Positions 25,335 to 34,246 of a stretch of 64,000 bases of DNA are shown here, piece after piece (position 1 is the stretch's first letter; each line of letters starts with the position of its first letter). The stretch is from Acidimicrobiia bacterium (GTDB taxonomy: Bacteria; Actinomycetota; Acidimicrobiia; Spongiisociales; Spongiisociaceae): the NCBI GenBank assembly GCA_009841105.1, contig VXMM01000037.1:1-64000 (forward strand). Direction: 5' to 3'. Made by a program: the position numbers and the translations under genes. The notes beneath the pieces are model-generated. The model was not told the DNA's origin and made no database searches. It worked only from the letters and a program-made list of their open reading frames with translations.

Positions 25335-26768
25335 TCACTCTCCCCACACGGAGGCGAACCGATCCTTCTGACCGAACTGCAGCTGAACGAAGCGCTCCCG
25401 CTGGAACGGGTACCGGCCGGTGAAGCAGGCGTTGCAGAAGCCGTCCTCGGCGTCCAGCGCCTGCATCAGGCCTTCGAGCGAGAGGAAGGCGAGCGAGTCG
25501 GCGCCGATCTCGTCGCGTATCTCAGTCACCGACAGGCGGGAGGCGATCAGCTCATCCGGGGTGGCCATGTCAATCCCCATGTAGCAGGGACTGATGATCG
25601 GCGGACAAGCTACCCGGACATGTACCTCCGAGGCCCCGGCGTCGCGCAGCATACGCACCAACTGCCCGCCGGTCGTTCCCCGCACGATCGAGTCGTCGAC
25701 CATCACGATCCGCCGGCCGGCGAGGTTGTCGCGGAGCGGATTGAACTTCATGGCGACCCCGGCGTCGCGCAGATCCTGGGTCGGCTCGATGAAGGTCCTG
25801 CCCACATAGCGGTTCTTGATCAGCCCCTCGGTGTAGGGCAGGTTCGCCTCCTGGGCGAACCCAACCGCGTGGGGTGTCCCCGAGTCGGGAACCGACAGGA
25901 CCAGGTCGGCCTCCACCGGAGCTTCGCGGGCTAGCTGGCGGCCGAGACGCTGGCGGACGCTGTGCACCAGCTTCCCGTCATGCACGGTGTCGGGCCGGGA
26001 GAAGTAGATGTGCTCGAAGGTGCAGAAAGCGCGCGGCGGTGGCGGCGGGCCGCCTGGGCTGATGTGAAGACCGCGGGCGTCGATGCGGGCGATCTCCCCC
26101 GGTTGCAACTCCGCCACGAAGTCGGCCCTCGTTGTGGAGAAGGCGCAGGTCTCCGAAGCCAGGATGTAGCCGCCCTCGATCTCCCCGATCACCAGCGGAC
26201 GGAACCCCCAGGGGTCCCGTACTCCGTAGACGGCCTCGCGGGTCAGGATGGCCAGCGAGTAGGCCCCTTCGGCCCTCTGCATGAGCGAGCGGATCCGGTC
26301 CAGGCGGCTACCTTGCGCCGCCGCCAGGAGGTGCGCCATCAACTCGGTGTCGGAGGAGGTCTGCAGGCCGACGCCACTCTCCAGGAGCTCCCGGCGGAGC
26401 CGCGGCGCGTTCACGAGGTTGCCGTTGTGTGACACCGCCAGGGGACCGTCGATGGTCTCGATGACATAGGGCTGGGCGTTGCGGAGGGTCGATCCACCGG
26501 TGGTGCTGTAGCGGGTGTGGCCGATGGCGGCGTCGCCTCTCAGACCGGCTAGGACGTCTTCGTTGAAGACCGAGCCGACCAGGCCCTCGCCCTTGTGCAC
26601 ATGGGCGAAACGACCGTCGTAGCTGACGATCCCGGCGGCTTCCTGACCGCGATGTTGGAGGGCGAAGAGCCCGAAGAAGGCGATCCGGGCCACCTCCCGA
26701 TCCCTCGCGTAGACGCCGATCACCCCGCACTTGTCGCGGGGGCTGTCCCGGTCCGCGCCGGGAGTCAT
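25335..26768 (-). CDS. purF: Amidophosphoribosyltransferase
   Basis: A 477-residue first-step purine enzyme: glutamine plus PRPP to phosphoribosylamine. The N-terminal nucleophile Cys14 follows a 13-residue propeptide ([13 protein letters not shown]), giving CGVIGVYA. Next come [22 protein letters not shown] and SHNGNLVN of the glutaminase domain, and the PRPP-binding [12 protein letters not shown] of the transferase domain. Cysteines in [16 protein letters not shown] and FCNACF suggest the Fe-S-containing, propeptide-processed class. The ATG at 26768 overlaps the purK stop. The 541-residue longer frame starts inside purK. Confidence 0.94.
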   Translation of the reverse strand: MTPGADRDSPRDKCGVIGVYARDREVARIAFFGLFALQHRGQEAAGIVSYDGRFAHVHKGEGLVGSVFNEDVLAGLRGDAAIGHTRYSTTGGSTLRNAQPYVIETIDGPLAVSHNGNLVNAPRLRRELLESGVGLQTSSDTELMAHLLAAAQGSRLDRIRSLMQRAEGAYSLAILTREAVYGVRDPWGFRPLVIGEIEGGYILASETCAFSTTRADFVAELQPGEIARIDARGLHISPGGPPPPPRAFCTFEHIYFSRPDTVHDGKLVHSVRQRLGRQLAREAPVEADLVLSVPDSGTPHAVGFAQEANLPYTEGLIKNRYVGRTFIEPTQDLRDAGVAMKFNPLRDNLAGRRIVMVDDSIVRGTTGGQLVRMLRDAGASEVHVRVACPPIISPCYMGIDMATPDELIASRLSVTEIRDEIGADSLAFLSLEGLMQALDAEDGFCNACFTGRYPFQRERFVQLQFGQKDRFASVWGE

Positions 26769-27928
26769 GGCCGGCGCCCGAGTCTGCGCCGGGCCGCCAG
26801 AGCCCGCTCGAGGGCGCGCTCGGCGGAGGTGTCGGTACATGTGATATGGCCCATCTTGCGGCCGGCCCGCACCTCCTCCTTGCCGTAGAGGTGGATGTGG
26901 ACGCCGGGGTCGGCCAGCGCTGCCGACCAGTCGGGCGGCCGGGCGGAGCCGTCGCCCCACAGGTCCCCGAGAAGCTGGACCATGGCCGCCGGGCGGCAGG
27001 CCCCGTCACCGAGGGGCAAGCCGCATATGGCCCGCAGCTGGCGGGCGAACTGGCTGGTCCGGGCCGCCTCGATGGTGCAGTGGCCGCTGTTGTGGGGCCG
27101 GGGTGCGATCTCGTTGACGACCAGGTCCTCACCCGTCACGAACATCTCCACACAAAGTACTCCGACCAGGTCGAGGTGACGGGCGATCGCGGTAGCAAGC
27201 TCCAGCGCTGAGGCAGTCACGCCGGGAGGAACCGACAAGGCGGGGGTGACGGTCGTGTCGAGGATGCGGTTGACGTGGACGTTCTCCATGACGCCATGAT
27301 GGGCCACTTCGCCGTCGATCCCGCGAGCCACGATGACCGAGATCTCCGCATCGAAGGGAACCACTTCTTCGACCACCAGGCGCTCGCCGTCGAGCCCGCC
27401 GACCACCTGGCGCGCTGCGGCCTCATCCACTGCCGTGAGCCGTACCTGGCCTCGGCCGTCGTACCCGAACCGTGCTCGTTTGGCGATCACCGGCGGCCCA
27501 AGCTCCTCCATGGCCCGGACCAGCTCGGTCGCGGTGGTGACCTCTCGGAAGGCAGCCACCGGAGCCCCGGCCGCCATCAGGGCGCGCCGTTCGCGAACTC
27601 GGTCCTGGGCAGCCGCTACGACCCGCCCGGCCGGCCGCACGGGTACGCCCGCGCGGGTGGCCAACTCCCCCAGCAGACCTACCTCGACGTTCTCGAACTC
27701 CCAGGTGATGACGTCGCAGAGGTCGACGAAGCGCTCCAGGGCCTGGTCGTCGTCATAACCGGCCGCCACCTCGACTTCGGCGACCCGCCCGCCCGGCGTG
27801 TCCTTGGCACCTCCGGTCAGCACGGCCACGCGGTACCCGAGCCGGTGCGCCTCGAAGCAAAGCATCCTTCCGAGTTGCCCACCACCCACGATGCCGATGG
27901 TGGCGCCGGGCGCCAGGGAGCTCTTCAT
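26765..27928 (-). CDS. purK: N5-carboxyaminoimidazole ribonucleotide synthase
   Basis: A 387-residue ATP-grasp protein, forming N5-CAIR from AIR, bicarbonate and ATP. It begins with TIGIVGGGQLGRMLCFEAHRLG and has DVITWEFENVE, IAKRARFGYDGRGQ, VVEEVVPFDAEISVIVARG, and the signature NEIAPRPHNSGHCTIEA. The ATG at 27928 overlaps the purE stop by one base (TGATG). The remainder of the 535-residue frame (to 28372) is a shadow of purE. Pairs with purE. Confidence 0.94.
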   Translation of the reverse strand: MKSSLAPGATIGIVGGGQLGRMLCFEAHRLGYRVAVLTGGAKDTPGGRVAEVEVAAGYDDDQALERFVDLCDVITWEFENVEVGLLGELATRAGVPVRPAGRVVAAAQDRVRERRALMAAGAPVAAFREVTTATELVRAMEELGPPVIAKRARFGYDGRGQVRLTAVDEAAARQVVGGLDGERLVVEEVVPFDAEISVIVARGIDGEVAHHGVMENVHVNRILDTTVTPALSVPPGVTASALELATAIARHLDLVGVLCVEMFVTGEDLVVNEIAPRPHNSGHCTIEAARTSQFARQLRAICGLPLGDGACRPAAMVQLLGDLWGDGSARPPDWSAALADPGVHIHLYGKEEVRAGRKMGHITCTDTSAERALERALAARRRLGRRP

Positions 27929-28473
27929 CACAGTTCGAGCTCGATCGCGGTCACCTCCGCGGCCCGGCCGGCGCGGTAGGCGGTGAGCCGCTCCGCCAGC
28001 TGAGGATCTTTGCGGGCCAGCATGGCCACGGCGTAGAGACCGGCGTTGGTCGCCCCCGCCTCCCCGATTGCCATGGTGGCCACCGGCACGCCGGCGGGCA
28101 TCTGGACGATCGACAGGAGCGAGTCCATGCCCTTCAGGGCCCGGCTCATGATCGGAACGCCGATGACCGGGACGATGGTGTGCCCGGCCACCATCCCGGG
28201 AAGATGGGCGGCGCCGCCCGCACCGGCGATGATGGCCTGGAGCCCCCGCGCGGAAGCCGACTCGGCGTAGCTCACCATCAGGTCCGGGGTGCGGTGCGCC
28301 GAGACGACCCGGCACTCGTGCGGAACTCCGAAGTTCTCGAGCGCCTCGGCGGCGCGGCGCATGGTCGGCCAATCGGACTCGCTGCCCATGATGACCCCGA
28401 CGAGCGGTCTGCCGTTCACGCTGCCGTCACTACCCCTCTCGCTCGCGGCGCGGCCGTCAGGGGGTGCGGTCAT
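27928..28473 (-). CDS. purE: N5-CAIR mutase
   Basis: A 181-residue class I PurE that moves the carboxyl group of N5-CAIR to give CAIR. Signature blocks are [14 protein letters not shown] (from about residue 25), [26 protein letters not shown] and [33 protein letters not shown]. The first 18 residues are extra; a GTG at 28419 would give a normal-length protein. The ATG at 28473 is kept because it forms an ATGA overlap with the purC stop. Confidence 0.93.
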   Translation of the reverse strand: MTAPPDGRAASERGSDGSVNGRPLVGVIMGSESDWPTMRRAAEALENFGVPHECRVVSAHRTPDLMVSYAESASARGLQAIIAGAGGAAHLPGMVAGHTIVPVIGVPIMSRALKGMDSLLSIVQMPAGVPVATMAIGEAGATNAGLYAVAMLARKDPQLAERLTAYRAGRAAEVTAIELEL

Positions 28474-29462
28474 GGATAATGGTAGGCGCGCAGCGCGGCG
28501 ACAACTCGCGGTACTGCCGGATAAGAAGCCGGCGCCAGCGGCCGGCGGGTGAGAGCCTCGAACACCTCCAGATAGGCTCGGGCGGCCCTGGCAGCGAGAT
28601 CACCACCTAGCGGCGGCGGGTCGCCGTCCCCGGTGAAACCCTGGGCGGCATAGGCGAGGCGCACCAGTTCCTTGTCCAGGTTCTCGGGCTCGGCGCCGGC
28701 GGATCGGCGCTCCTCGACGGTGGCACTCCGCCAGAAGCGCGACGAGTCGGGCGTGTGCACCTCGTCGATGATGACGACACGGCCGTCCGCGTCGAGACCG
28801 AACTCGTACTTGGTGTCGACCAGCGCCAGCCCGGCTTGCTCGGCTGCCTGGCGGCCCCGTTCGAACACGGCCAGCGCCACGCTCCGCACCTCCTCCCAGA
28901 TCCCGGTCTCCACCAGGCCATCCTCCACGATGTCGCGCTCGGTGATCGGCCGGTCGTGGGTGCCCGCCGCCCCCTTGGTGGTGGGCGTGATGATCGGTCG
29001 GGGCAGCGGGTCGTTCTTCCGCAGCCCGTCCGGGAGGCGGATGCCGTAGGCGTGGCGGGCGCCGGCCGCGTACATGGTCCACAGCGCGGTGTCCGTGCTG
29101 CCGGTGAGCCGGCTCCGGACCACCACCTCCACCGGCAACGGCCGGCACTTGCGGGCGATCGTAACGTTGGGATCCGGCGTCGCGACCATGTGGGTGGGAA
29201 CCAGGTCCGCGATGCGGTCGAACCACCACGCCGAGAGCTGGGTGAGCACCTGGCCTCGGTACGGGACCGTTCCCAGCACCACGTCGAACGCGGACAGGCG
29301 GTCGGTGGCGATCAGAGCCAGGTGCTCGCCCAGATCCACCACGTCGCGCACCTTGCCGCGTACCACGGGGCCGATGTCCTGGACGGAGACGGGGTCGATC
29401 CCGGTGAACGGCCGGTCCATCGCCGGGCCGAGGTCGAGGCCGGGCGCCTTACCGGGCGGCAT
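28470..29462 (-). CDS. purC: SAICAR synthase
   Basis: A 330-residue phosphoribosylaminoimidazole-succinocarboxamide synthase of the longer bacterial/yeast-like class, joining CAIR and aspartate with ATP. Visible are [112 protein letters not shown] and NLDKELVR. The frame opens at 29462, overlapping purQ by 14 bp. An ATG at 29420 (MDRPFTG) would leave the purQ stop intact and may be the true start. Confidence 0.92.
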   Translation of the reverse strand: MPPGKAPGLDLGPAMDRPFTGIDPVSVQDIGPVVRGKVRDVVDLGEHLALIATDRLSAFDVVLGTVPYRGQVLTQLSAWWFDRIADLVPTHMVATPDPNVTIARKCRPLPVEVVVRSRLTGSTDTALWTMYAAGARHAYGIRLPDGLRKNDPLPRPIITPTTKGAAGTHDRPITERDIVEDGLVETGIWEEVRSVALAVFERGRQAAEQAGLALVDTKYEFGLDADGRVVIIDEVHTPDSSRFWRSATVEERRSAGAEPENLDKELVRLAYAAQGFTGDGDPPPLGGDLAARAARAYLEVFEALTRRPLAPASYPAVPRVVAALRAYHYP

Positions 29463-30327
29463 CGACGAGCGCCTCGAAGAGGGCCAAGCCCCGGCCGCCG
29501 GGCGGCCCGCCCGGTCGTTGCCAGTCGACCACGTGATCCTCCGGATGCGGCATGAGCCCGACCGCCGTCCCGGTCGGGTCGCAGAGACCGGCGATGTCGG
29601 CCACCGAGCCGTTGGGGTTGGCCGGGTAGTGCCCGCCCGCCACCCGCTCCACCTCTGCGTGGCTGTCCTCCGACAGGTACCGGAAGGCGACCAGCCCCTC
29701 GTCCTCCAGGTTTCTGACGACCTCGGGGTCGGTCACGGCCACCCGGCCCTCGCCGTGGGCCACCGGGCAACGGATCAGGGCGCCCTCGATGGCGCTCAGC
29801 CAACCGGACCGGCATCCGGGCTCGACGCGCAGGTTCACCCAGCGACACTCGAAGAGCCCGTTGGCGTTGTCGGTGAGCGTCACCCGCCTCGGAGCTCCCG
29901 GTTCCCCGAGGAGGCCGGACTTGAGCAGCGCCTGGAAGCCGTTGCAGATTCCCAGGACGGGCCTCCCCGACCGTACGGCCCCGGCCAGTTCCTCGTACAG
30001 CCACGTCCGGAGCTCGAGAGCCAGGCGGGTTCCTGCGCCCAGCGCGTCGCCGTACGAGAACCCTCCGGGAAGCACCAGGGCGGCGAACCCGGATACCGAC
30101 ACCGCTCCTCCACGGAGGCCGTTCATGGAGACGATGCTCGGGTCTCCTCCCGCCAGCTTCACCGCCAGCGCGGCCTCGGCATCGCGATTGGTCCCCGGGG
30201 AGTGGAGGATGAGGATCGGTGGCGCGGTTACGGCATCCTCCTTCGGGTTGTTCTCACAGGGTCCACTCTCCTCAAGGGCGTCCGTCCGGGGCTGATCCTC
30301 GTCCGGTGAAGGCTCGCACCGCCGCAT
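29449..30327 (-). CDS. purQ: FGAM synthase glutaminase subunit; start codon unclear
   Basis: The glutaminase that feeds ammonia to PurL. Nucleophile Cys is in LGICNGFQALL and the His/Glu pair in LMPHPEDHVV. GTNRDAEAALAVKLAGG and PGGFSYGDALGAG complete the family pattern. PurQ proteins normally start close to the strand seen here as PPILILHSPG, which corresponds to codons from about 30219. The only in-frame ATG, GTG or TTG upstream of that strand is at 30327, giving 35 extra residues read across the end of purL (56-bp overlap). A strong ribosome site (AAGGAGG, 30237-30243) instead points to the GTA codon at 30229-30231. The coordinates here are the open frame; the true start may be 30231. Confidence 0.9.
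   Translation of the reverse strand: MRRCEPSPDEDQPRTDALEESGPCENNPKEDAVTAPPILILHSPGTNRDAEAALAVKLAGGDPSIVSMNGLRGGAVSVSGFAALVLPGGFSYGDALGAGTRLALELRTWLYEELAGAVRSGRPVLGICNGFQALLKSGLLGEPGAPRRVTLTDNANGLFECRWVNLRVEPGCRSGWLSAIEGALIRCPVAHGEGRVAVTDPEVVRNLEDEGLVAFRYLSEDSHAEVERVAGGHYPANPNGSVADIAGLCDPTGTAVGLMPHPEDHVVDWQRPGGPPGGRGLALFEALVDAAR
30237..30243 (-). promoter_or_regulatory. Strong Shine-Dalgarno before purQ without a standard start
   Basis: On the minus strand AAGGAGG is followed after five bases by GTA (30229-30231), where the PurQ family begins. The nearby ATG (30234-30236, partly overlapping the site's spacer) is out of frame and stops after two codons. GTG changed to GTA would explain this. 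Confidence 0.5.
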
Positions 30328-33190
30328 CGAGGTCGATCGTAACCGGCTCCCGGTGCGGGATCGGCCCGCCGGCCGGCCCGGCCACGCATATCCGGATCGA
30401 GGGCTCTGCGGTCACGGTGCCGACGCGCCGCCCGAGCGGACCGAGCCGGGCCTCTATGTGGTCACGCCGGGCGCGGGGCGACTCCAGGAGCAACCGGCCC
30501 GGCGCTTCGTTGGTGAGCGCGACCACCACGCTCTCTCCCGGAGCGGGCACGGTCACCTCGACCCCGAGCCTTCCGCCGACTGCCATCTCGGCGAGCGCCG
30601 CTGCGACACCTCCGTCGCTCACATCGTGGGCGGCGGTGACGCTGCCCTCGGCTATCAGCCGGTGCACCGCCTGGTAGCGGCGCAGGGGATCCTCCACCGC
30701 CGGCGGCACCAGCCGGTCGCCGATGCCCAGCAACTCAGCCACGAGCGAGCCCCCGAGCCGATCCGAGGGCTCCCCCACCAGCCAGAGATCGTGGCCGGCG
30801 CCGGTCAGGGCGCTGCCGAGGGTCCGGTGCAGATCGGGAACCAGTCCCAGGGCTGAGATGAGCAACGTGCCGGGGATCGCCTCCCCGGCGAACTCGTTGA
30901 ACAGGCTGTCCTTGCCCGAGATGAAGGGCATGCGGTAGCGGCGCGCCCCCTCCAGGCATCCCTCCACCGCCCTCACCAGCGACCCGAGCCGGTCCGGCTT
31001 CGTGGGGTCGCCCCAGCAGAAGTTGTCGAGCAGGGCGACCCGTCCCGGATCGGCCCCCACCGCCACGAGATTGCGTACCGCCTCGTCGATCGCATGCAAC
31101 GCCATCGCCCAGGGATCGAGCCGCCCGATACGCGGGTTGATACCCACCGCCAGCGCCACGGCCATGTCGTGGCCCCAGGTGCCCAGGGGTTTGAGCACCG
31201 CCCCGTCTCCCGGACCGTCGGCCCGGACGCCGACGAACGGCCGGCCGACGGTTCCTCCCCGAACCTCGTGGTCGTAGGTCCGGACGATGGCCTCCTTGGA
31301 GGCGACGGTCGGATGGGACAGGAGGTCGAGAACGAGCCGGGCCGGGTCGGCAGCGGGCCACCGCACGGGCTCTGGAACCGGGTCGGCCCATCGCCCTACC
31401 ATCTCCCGTCGCGGGACGCCCCCATGGAGGAAGTCCATGGGGAGATCGACCACCGGCTGCTCGCCGTACCGCACCACAAGGCGTCCGGTGCCGGTGAACG
31501 ACCCGAGATCGGTCATCTCCACGTCGTGACGGTCACACAGGTGGCGGAGTGTCTCCACCGCGCCCGGCGGCACCGCCATGACCATGCGCTCCTGGGCCTC
31601 GGACAGCCAGATCTCCCACGGCTCCAGGCCCTCGTACTTCAACGGCGCCCCTACCAGATCCACTTCGGCGCCGAGGTGCTCGCCCATCTCGCCTACCGCC
31701 GAGGAGAACCCGCCCGCGCCGCAGTCGGTGATGGCGTGGTACAGGCGCAGGTCGCGAGCCTCCTCGACCACCTCGATGCAGCCCTTCTCGGTGATCGGAT
31801 CGCCGATCTGCACCACCGTCCCGGCCTGTTCGGCAGTCGCCTCGTCCATCCCGGCGGAGGAGAAGGTGGCGCCGTGGATGCCGTCCCGGCCGGTCCGGCC
31901 CCCGATGGCGATGATCCCGTCGCCTACCTTCGGCTCGGTGGGGTGCGATCCCGACGGAAGCAGGCCTAGCGCCCCGCAGTAGACGAGCGGATTGGCTACG
32001 TATCCCTCGTCGTAGAGCACCGCGCCGTTGACGGTCGGAAGGCCCAGCTTGTTGCCATAGTCGCCGATTCCGGCCACCACTCCGTCGCGGACCCTGCGGG
32101 GATGGAGGACACCGGGCGGCAGATCCCGGTCTGCCAGATCGGGAGGCCCGAAGCAGAGGACGTTCGTGCAGGCGATCGGCCGCGCCGACACTCCCATCAC
32201 ATCCCGAACCACCCCGCCGATGCCCGTGTTGGCGCCGCCGAAAGGTTCGAGTGCCGATGGATGGTTATGGGTCTCGACCTTAAAGGCAAGGTCGAAGTCA
32301 TCGTCGAAGGCCACGATGCCGGCGTTGTCGTCGAAGGCCGAGCGGAGCCAGGGTGGATCGAGCTCCTCGGTGACCGTCCGGAGCGCCGCCAGCAGGCCGT
32401 TGTAGCGAGCAACGGTGACGGAGCCGTCCGCCCTGGTGTGCTCCAGGCGGACGCGAGCCCGGAACGTCTTGTGCAAGCAGTGCTCTGACCAGGTCTGGGC
32501 GAGCGTCTCCAACTCGGCGTCCGTCGGTTCCCTCCCCTCACGCCCGAAGTGTTCCTGGATGGCCCGCATCTCGGCCAGATCCAGCGAGAGGAGGCGTTCC
32601 CGGCTGAGACTCAGGAGATCGGCGTCCGCCAGACCGGACAGCGTGACGGATTCGACCCTTGCGCCCGCGGTGGCCGGCGCGTCGAAGGACGGAGGTATGG
32701 GACCGAGCGAATGCTGCTCGATCGTGTCGTTGGCCAGTAACCGACTGCTTATGGCCGAAACCGCGGCCGTGTCGAGGTCGCCGATCAGCTCGTACCGGCG
32801 GGCCGTGGAAGCCAGCACGGGGGGCAGGCCCAGGGCCGCCGCGGCCCGCTCGAGCTCCCGGGCCTCGGTGTCCGTGACGCCCGGGCGCGGCGCAACCTCC
32901 ACTGCCGGATGGGGGGTGGTGGCCGGGGAACCCACCACCAGCTCGTCCACCACCGGGTCGACTAGGACCTCGCGGCAGAGCCGTTCAACGTCGGCTGCCG
33001 ACAGATCTCCCTGGAGATAGTGGACCCTGCTGACCCGGCAGGCGACCAGGCCGGATACACCAAGGAGGCGAGCGCCCTCCACGATCCGGCCCGCTCTCGG
33101 GTCATCGGAGGATGTCACCTGGATGCGTACCGGCACGCCGCTGCCTACCCCAGACCCCTTGCCTGCGTGGGTGGTCGGCAACTCGGACAA
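30272..33190 (-). CDS. purL: FGAM synthase with fused duplicated PurS-like domain
   Basis: A 972-residue synthetase subunit. The first 165 residues look like two PurS-type repeats: about 20-90 (VRIQVTSSDDPRAGRIVEG..., ending CREVLVDPVVDELVV) and about 104-165 (PGVTDTEARELERAAAALG..., ending RLLANDTIEQHSL). The PurL core follows: TWSEHCLHKTF, ETHNHPSALEPFGGANTG, GGRTGRDGIHGATFSSAG, AGGFSSAVGEMGEHLG and HDVSDGGVAAALAEMA. There is no C-terminal glutaminase, which is separate as PurQ. This lies between small PurL (with free PurS) and the E. coli large PurL. The start is TTG at 33190. First gene of the nine-gene purine operon. No free purS gene is present. Confidence 0.9.
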   Translation of the reverse strand: MSELPTTHAGKGSGVGSGVPVRIQVTSSDDPRAGRIVEGARLLGVSGLVACRVSRVHYLQGDLSAADVERLCREVLVDPVVDELVVGSPATTPHPAVEVAPRPGVTDTEARELERAAAALGLPPVLASTARRYELIGDLDTAAVSAISSRLLANDTIEQHSLGPIPPSFDAPATAGARVESVTLSGLADADLLSLSRERLLSLDLAEMRAIQEHFGREGREPTDAELETLAQTWSEHCLHKTFRARVRLEHTRADGSVTVARYNGLLAALRTVTEELDPPWLRSAFDDNAGIVAFDDDFDLAFKVETHNHPSALEPFGGANTGIGGVVRDVMGVSARPIACTNVLCFGPPDLADRDLPPGVLHPRRVRDGVVAGIGDYGNKLGLPTVNGAVLYDEGYVANPLVYCGALGLLPSGSHPTEPKVGDGIIAIGGRTGRDGIHGATFSSAGMDEATAEQAGTVVQIGDPITEKGCIEVVEEARDLRLYHAITDCGAGGFSSAVGEMGEHLGAEVDLVGAPLKYEGLEPWEIWLSEAQERMVMAVPPGAVETLRHLCDRHDVEMTDLGSFTGTGRLVVRYGEQPVVDLPMDFLHGGVPRREMVGRWADPVPEPVRWPAADPARLVLDLLSHPTVASKEAIVRTYDHEVRGGTVGRPFVGVRADGPGDGAVLKPLGTWGHDMAVALAVGINPRIGRLDPWAMALHAIDEAVRNLVAVGADPGRVALLDNFCWGDPTKPDRLGSLVRAVEGCLEGARRYRMPFISGKDSLFNEFAGEAIPGTLLISALGLVPDLHRTLGSALTGAGHDLWLVGEPSDRLGGSLVAELLGIGDRLVPPAVEDPLRRYQAVHRLIAEGSVTAAHDVSDGGVAAALAEMAVGGRLGVEVTVPAPGESVVVALTNEAPGRLLLESPRARRDHIEARLGPLGRRVGTVTAEPSIRICVAGPAGGPIPHREPVTIDLDAAVRAFTGRGSAPDGRP

Positions 33191-33210
33191 ACCTCAAATG
33201 GCCGTTCGGC

Positions 33211-34158
33211 TTACGGCTGCCGGGAGACCTCGTCCAGCGCGGCGATCTGACCCTCAGTGAGCGTCAGCGTCGCGGACTCGATCAGCGGTTCAAGTTGCTC
33301 AGGGTTGCGGACACCGGCCAGCGGCGCCGCTACCCCCGGTTGGGCGGCTACCCATGCCAGAGCGACGGAGGCCAGGCCGACCCGGTGCGACTCGGATACT
33401 TCCTCCATCACGGCGAGGACGCGCCTTCCCTGGTCGGTCAGGTAGGCGGAGGCGGCGCCGGCCCGGGGGCTGTCGACCTGCTGCCCCGACGTGTACTTGC
33501 CGGTCAGGAAACCGAGCGCCAGCGCGTAGTAGGGCAGGAAAGCCCATCCCTCCCGCCGGGCGATGGGGAGGGTGGTCTGCTCGACGCCCCGCTCCACCAG
33601 ACTGTATTGCTGCTGCAGTGCGACGGGGCGGTGGAAACCTCCGGCCCGCGTGACCTGCATCCACTCCTCCAGGCGTTCCGCCGAGTAGTTGGAGAGGCCC
33701 AGGTACCGTACCTTGCCCTCGTCCACCAGTTCCGACAGGGTCCCGATACTCTCTTCGACCGGCGTGTCGGGGTCGTCGTAGTGGGCGTAGTAGAGGTCGA
33801 TGACATCGACGTCCAGACGTCGGAGAGAGGCTTCGATACCGGCCCTGATAGTGGCGGGAGCCAGACCCTTGTAGTCGGGATGGTGGCTGACTTTGGTGGC
33901 GATCACCATGTCGTCGCGGTTGCCCCGGTCCTTCATCCAGCGGCCGATGATGGTCTCGGACTCCCCTCCCACGTTTCCGGGGACCCAGGCCGAGTACGAG
34001 TCGGCCGTGTCGATAAAGTTGCCGCCGGCCGCGCAGTAGTCGTCCAGGACGGCGCGGGACGTGGGCTCGTCGGCCGTCCAGCCGAAGGTGTTGGTTCCCA
34101 AGCCCAGCGGGAATATCTCGAGTTCGGAGCCGTTGAGCGTTCGGCGCGGTGGGGTCAT
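33211..34158 (-). CDS. Aldo/keto reductase
   Basis: A 315-residue NADPH-dependent oxidoreductase of the AKR superfamily. The catalytic tetrad can be seen: Asp and Tyr in NFIDTADSYSAW, Lys in MVIATKVSHH, His in YYAHYDDP. LGLSNYSAERLEEW and the C-terminal VAAPLAGVRNPEQLEPL cofactor segment fit YajO/Tas-like bacterial AKRs. The ATG at 34158 is preceded by GAGGAGG (34172-34178). A 66-bp longer frame upstream has no ribosome site. The substrate cannot be told. It lies 20 bp upstream of purL on the same strand and could be co-transcribed, but its role in purine synthesis is not expected. Confidence 0.87.
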   Translation of the reverse strand: MTPPRRTLNGSELEIFPLGLGTNTFGWTADEPTSRAVLDDYCAAGGNFIDTADSYSAWVPGNVGGESETIIGRWMKDRGNRDDMVIATKVSHHPDYKGLAPATIRAGIEASLRRLDVDVIDLYYAHYDDPDTPVEESIGTLSELVDEGKVRYLGLSNYSAERLEEWMQVTRAGGFHRPVALQQQYSLVERGVEQTTLPIARREGWAFLPYYALALGFLTGKYTSGQQVDSPRAGAASAYLTDQGRRVLAVMEEVSESHRVGLASVALAWVAAQPGVAAPLAGVRNPEQLEPLIESATLTLTEGQIAALDEVSRQP

Positions 34159-34234
34159 GGCTAGGGCAACCTCCTCATGTGGTGTCCCGTATTCAAGCAA
34201 CCGGCGGCCGTCCATCCGTGTCACGGCCGCATGT

Positions 34235-34240
34235 CATAAT
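34235..34240 (+). promoter_or_regulatory. Candidate -10 element for the herA/sbcDC/nurA operon
   Basis: CATAAT lies six bases before GTG at 34247, suggesting a leaderless transcript from the divergent region shared with the aldo/keto reductase. Confidence 0.35.
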
Positions 34241-34246
34241 CGCCTG

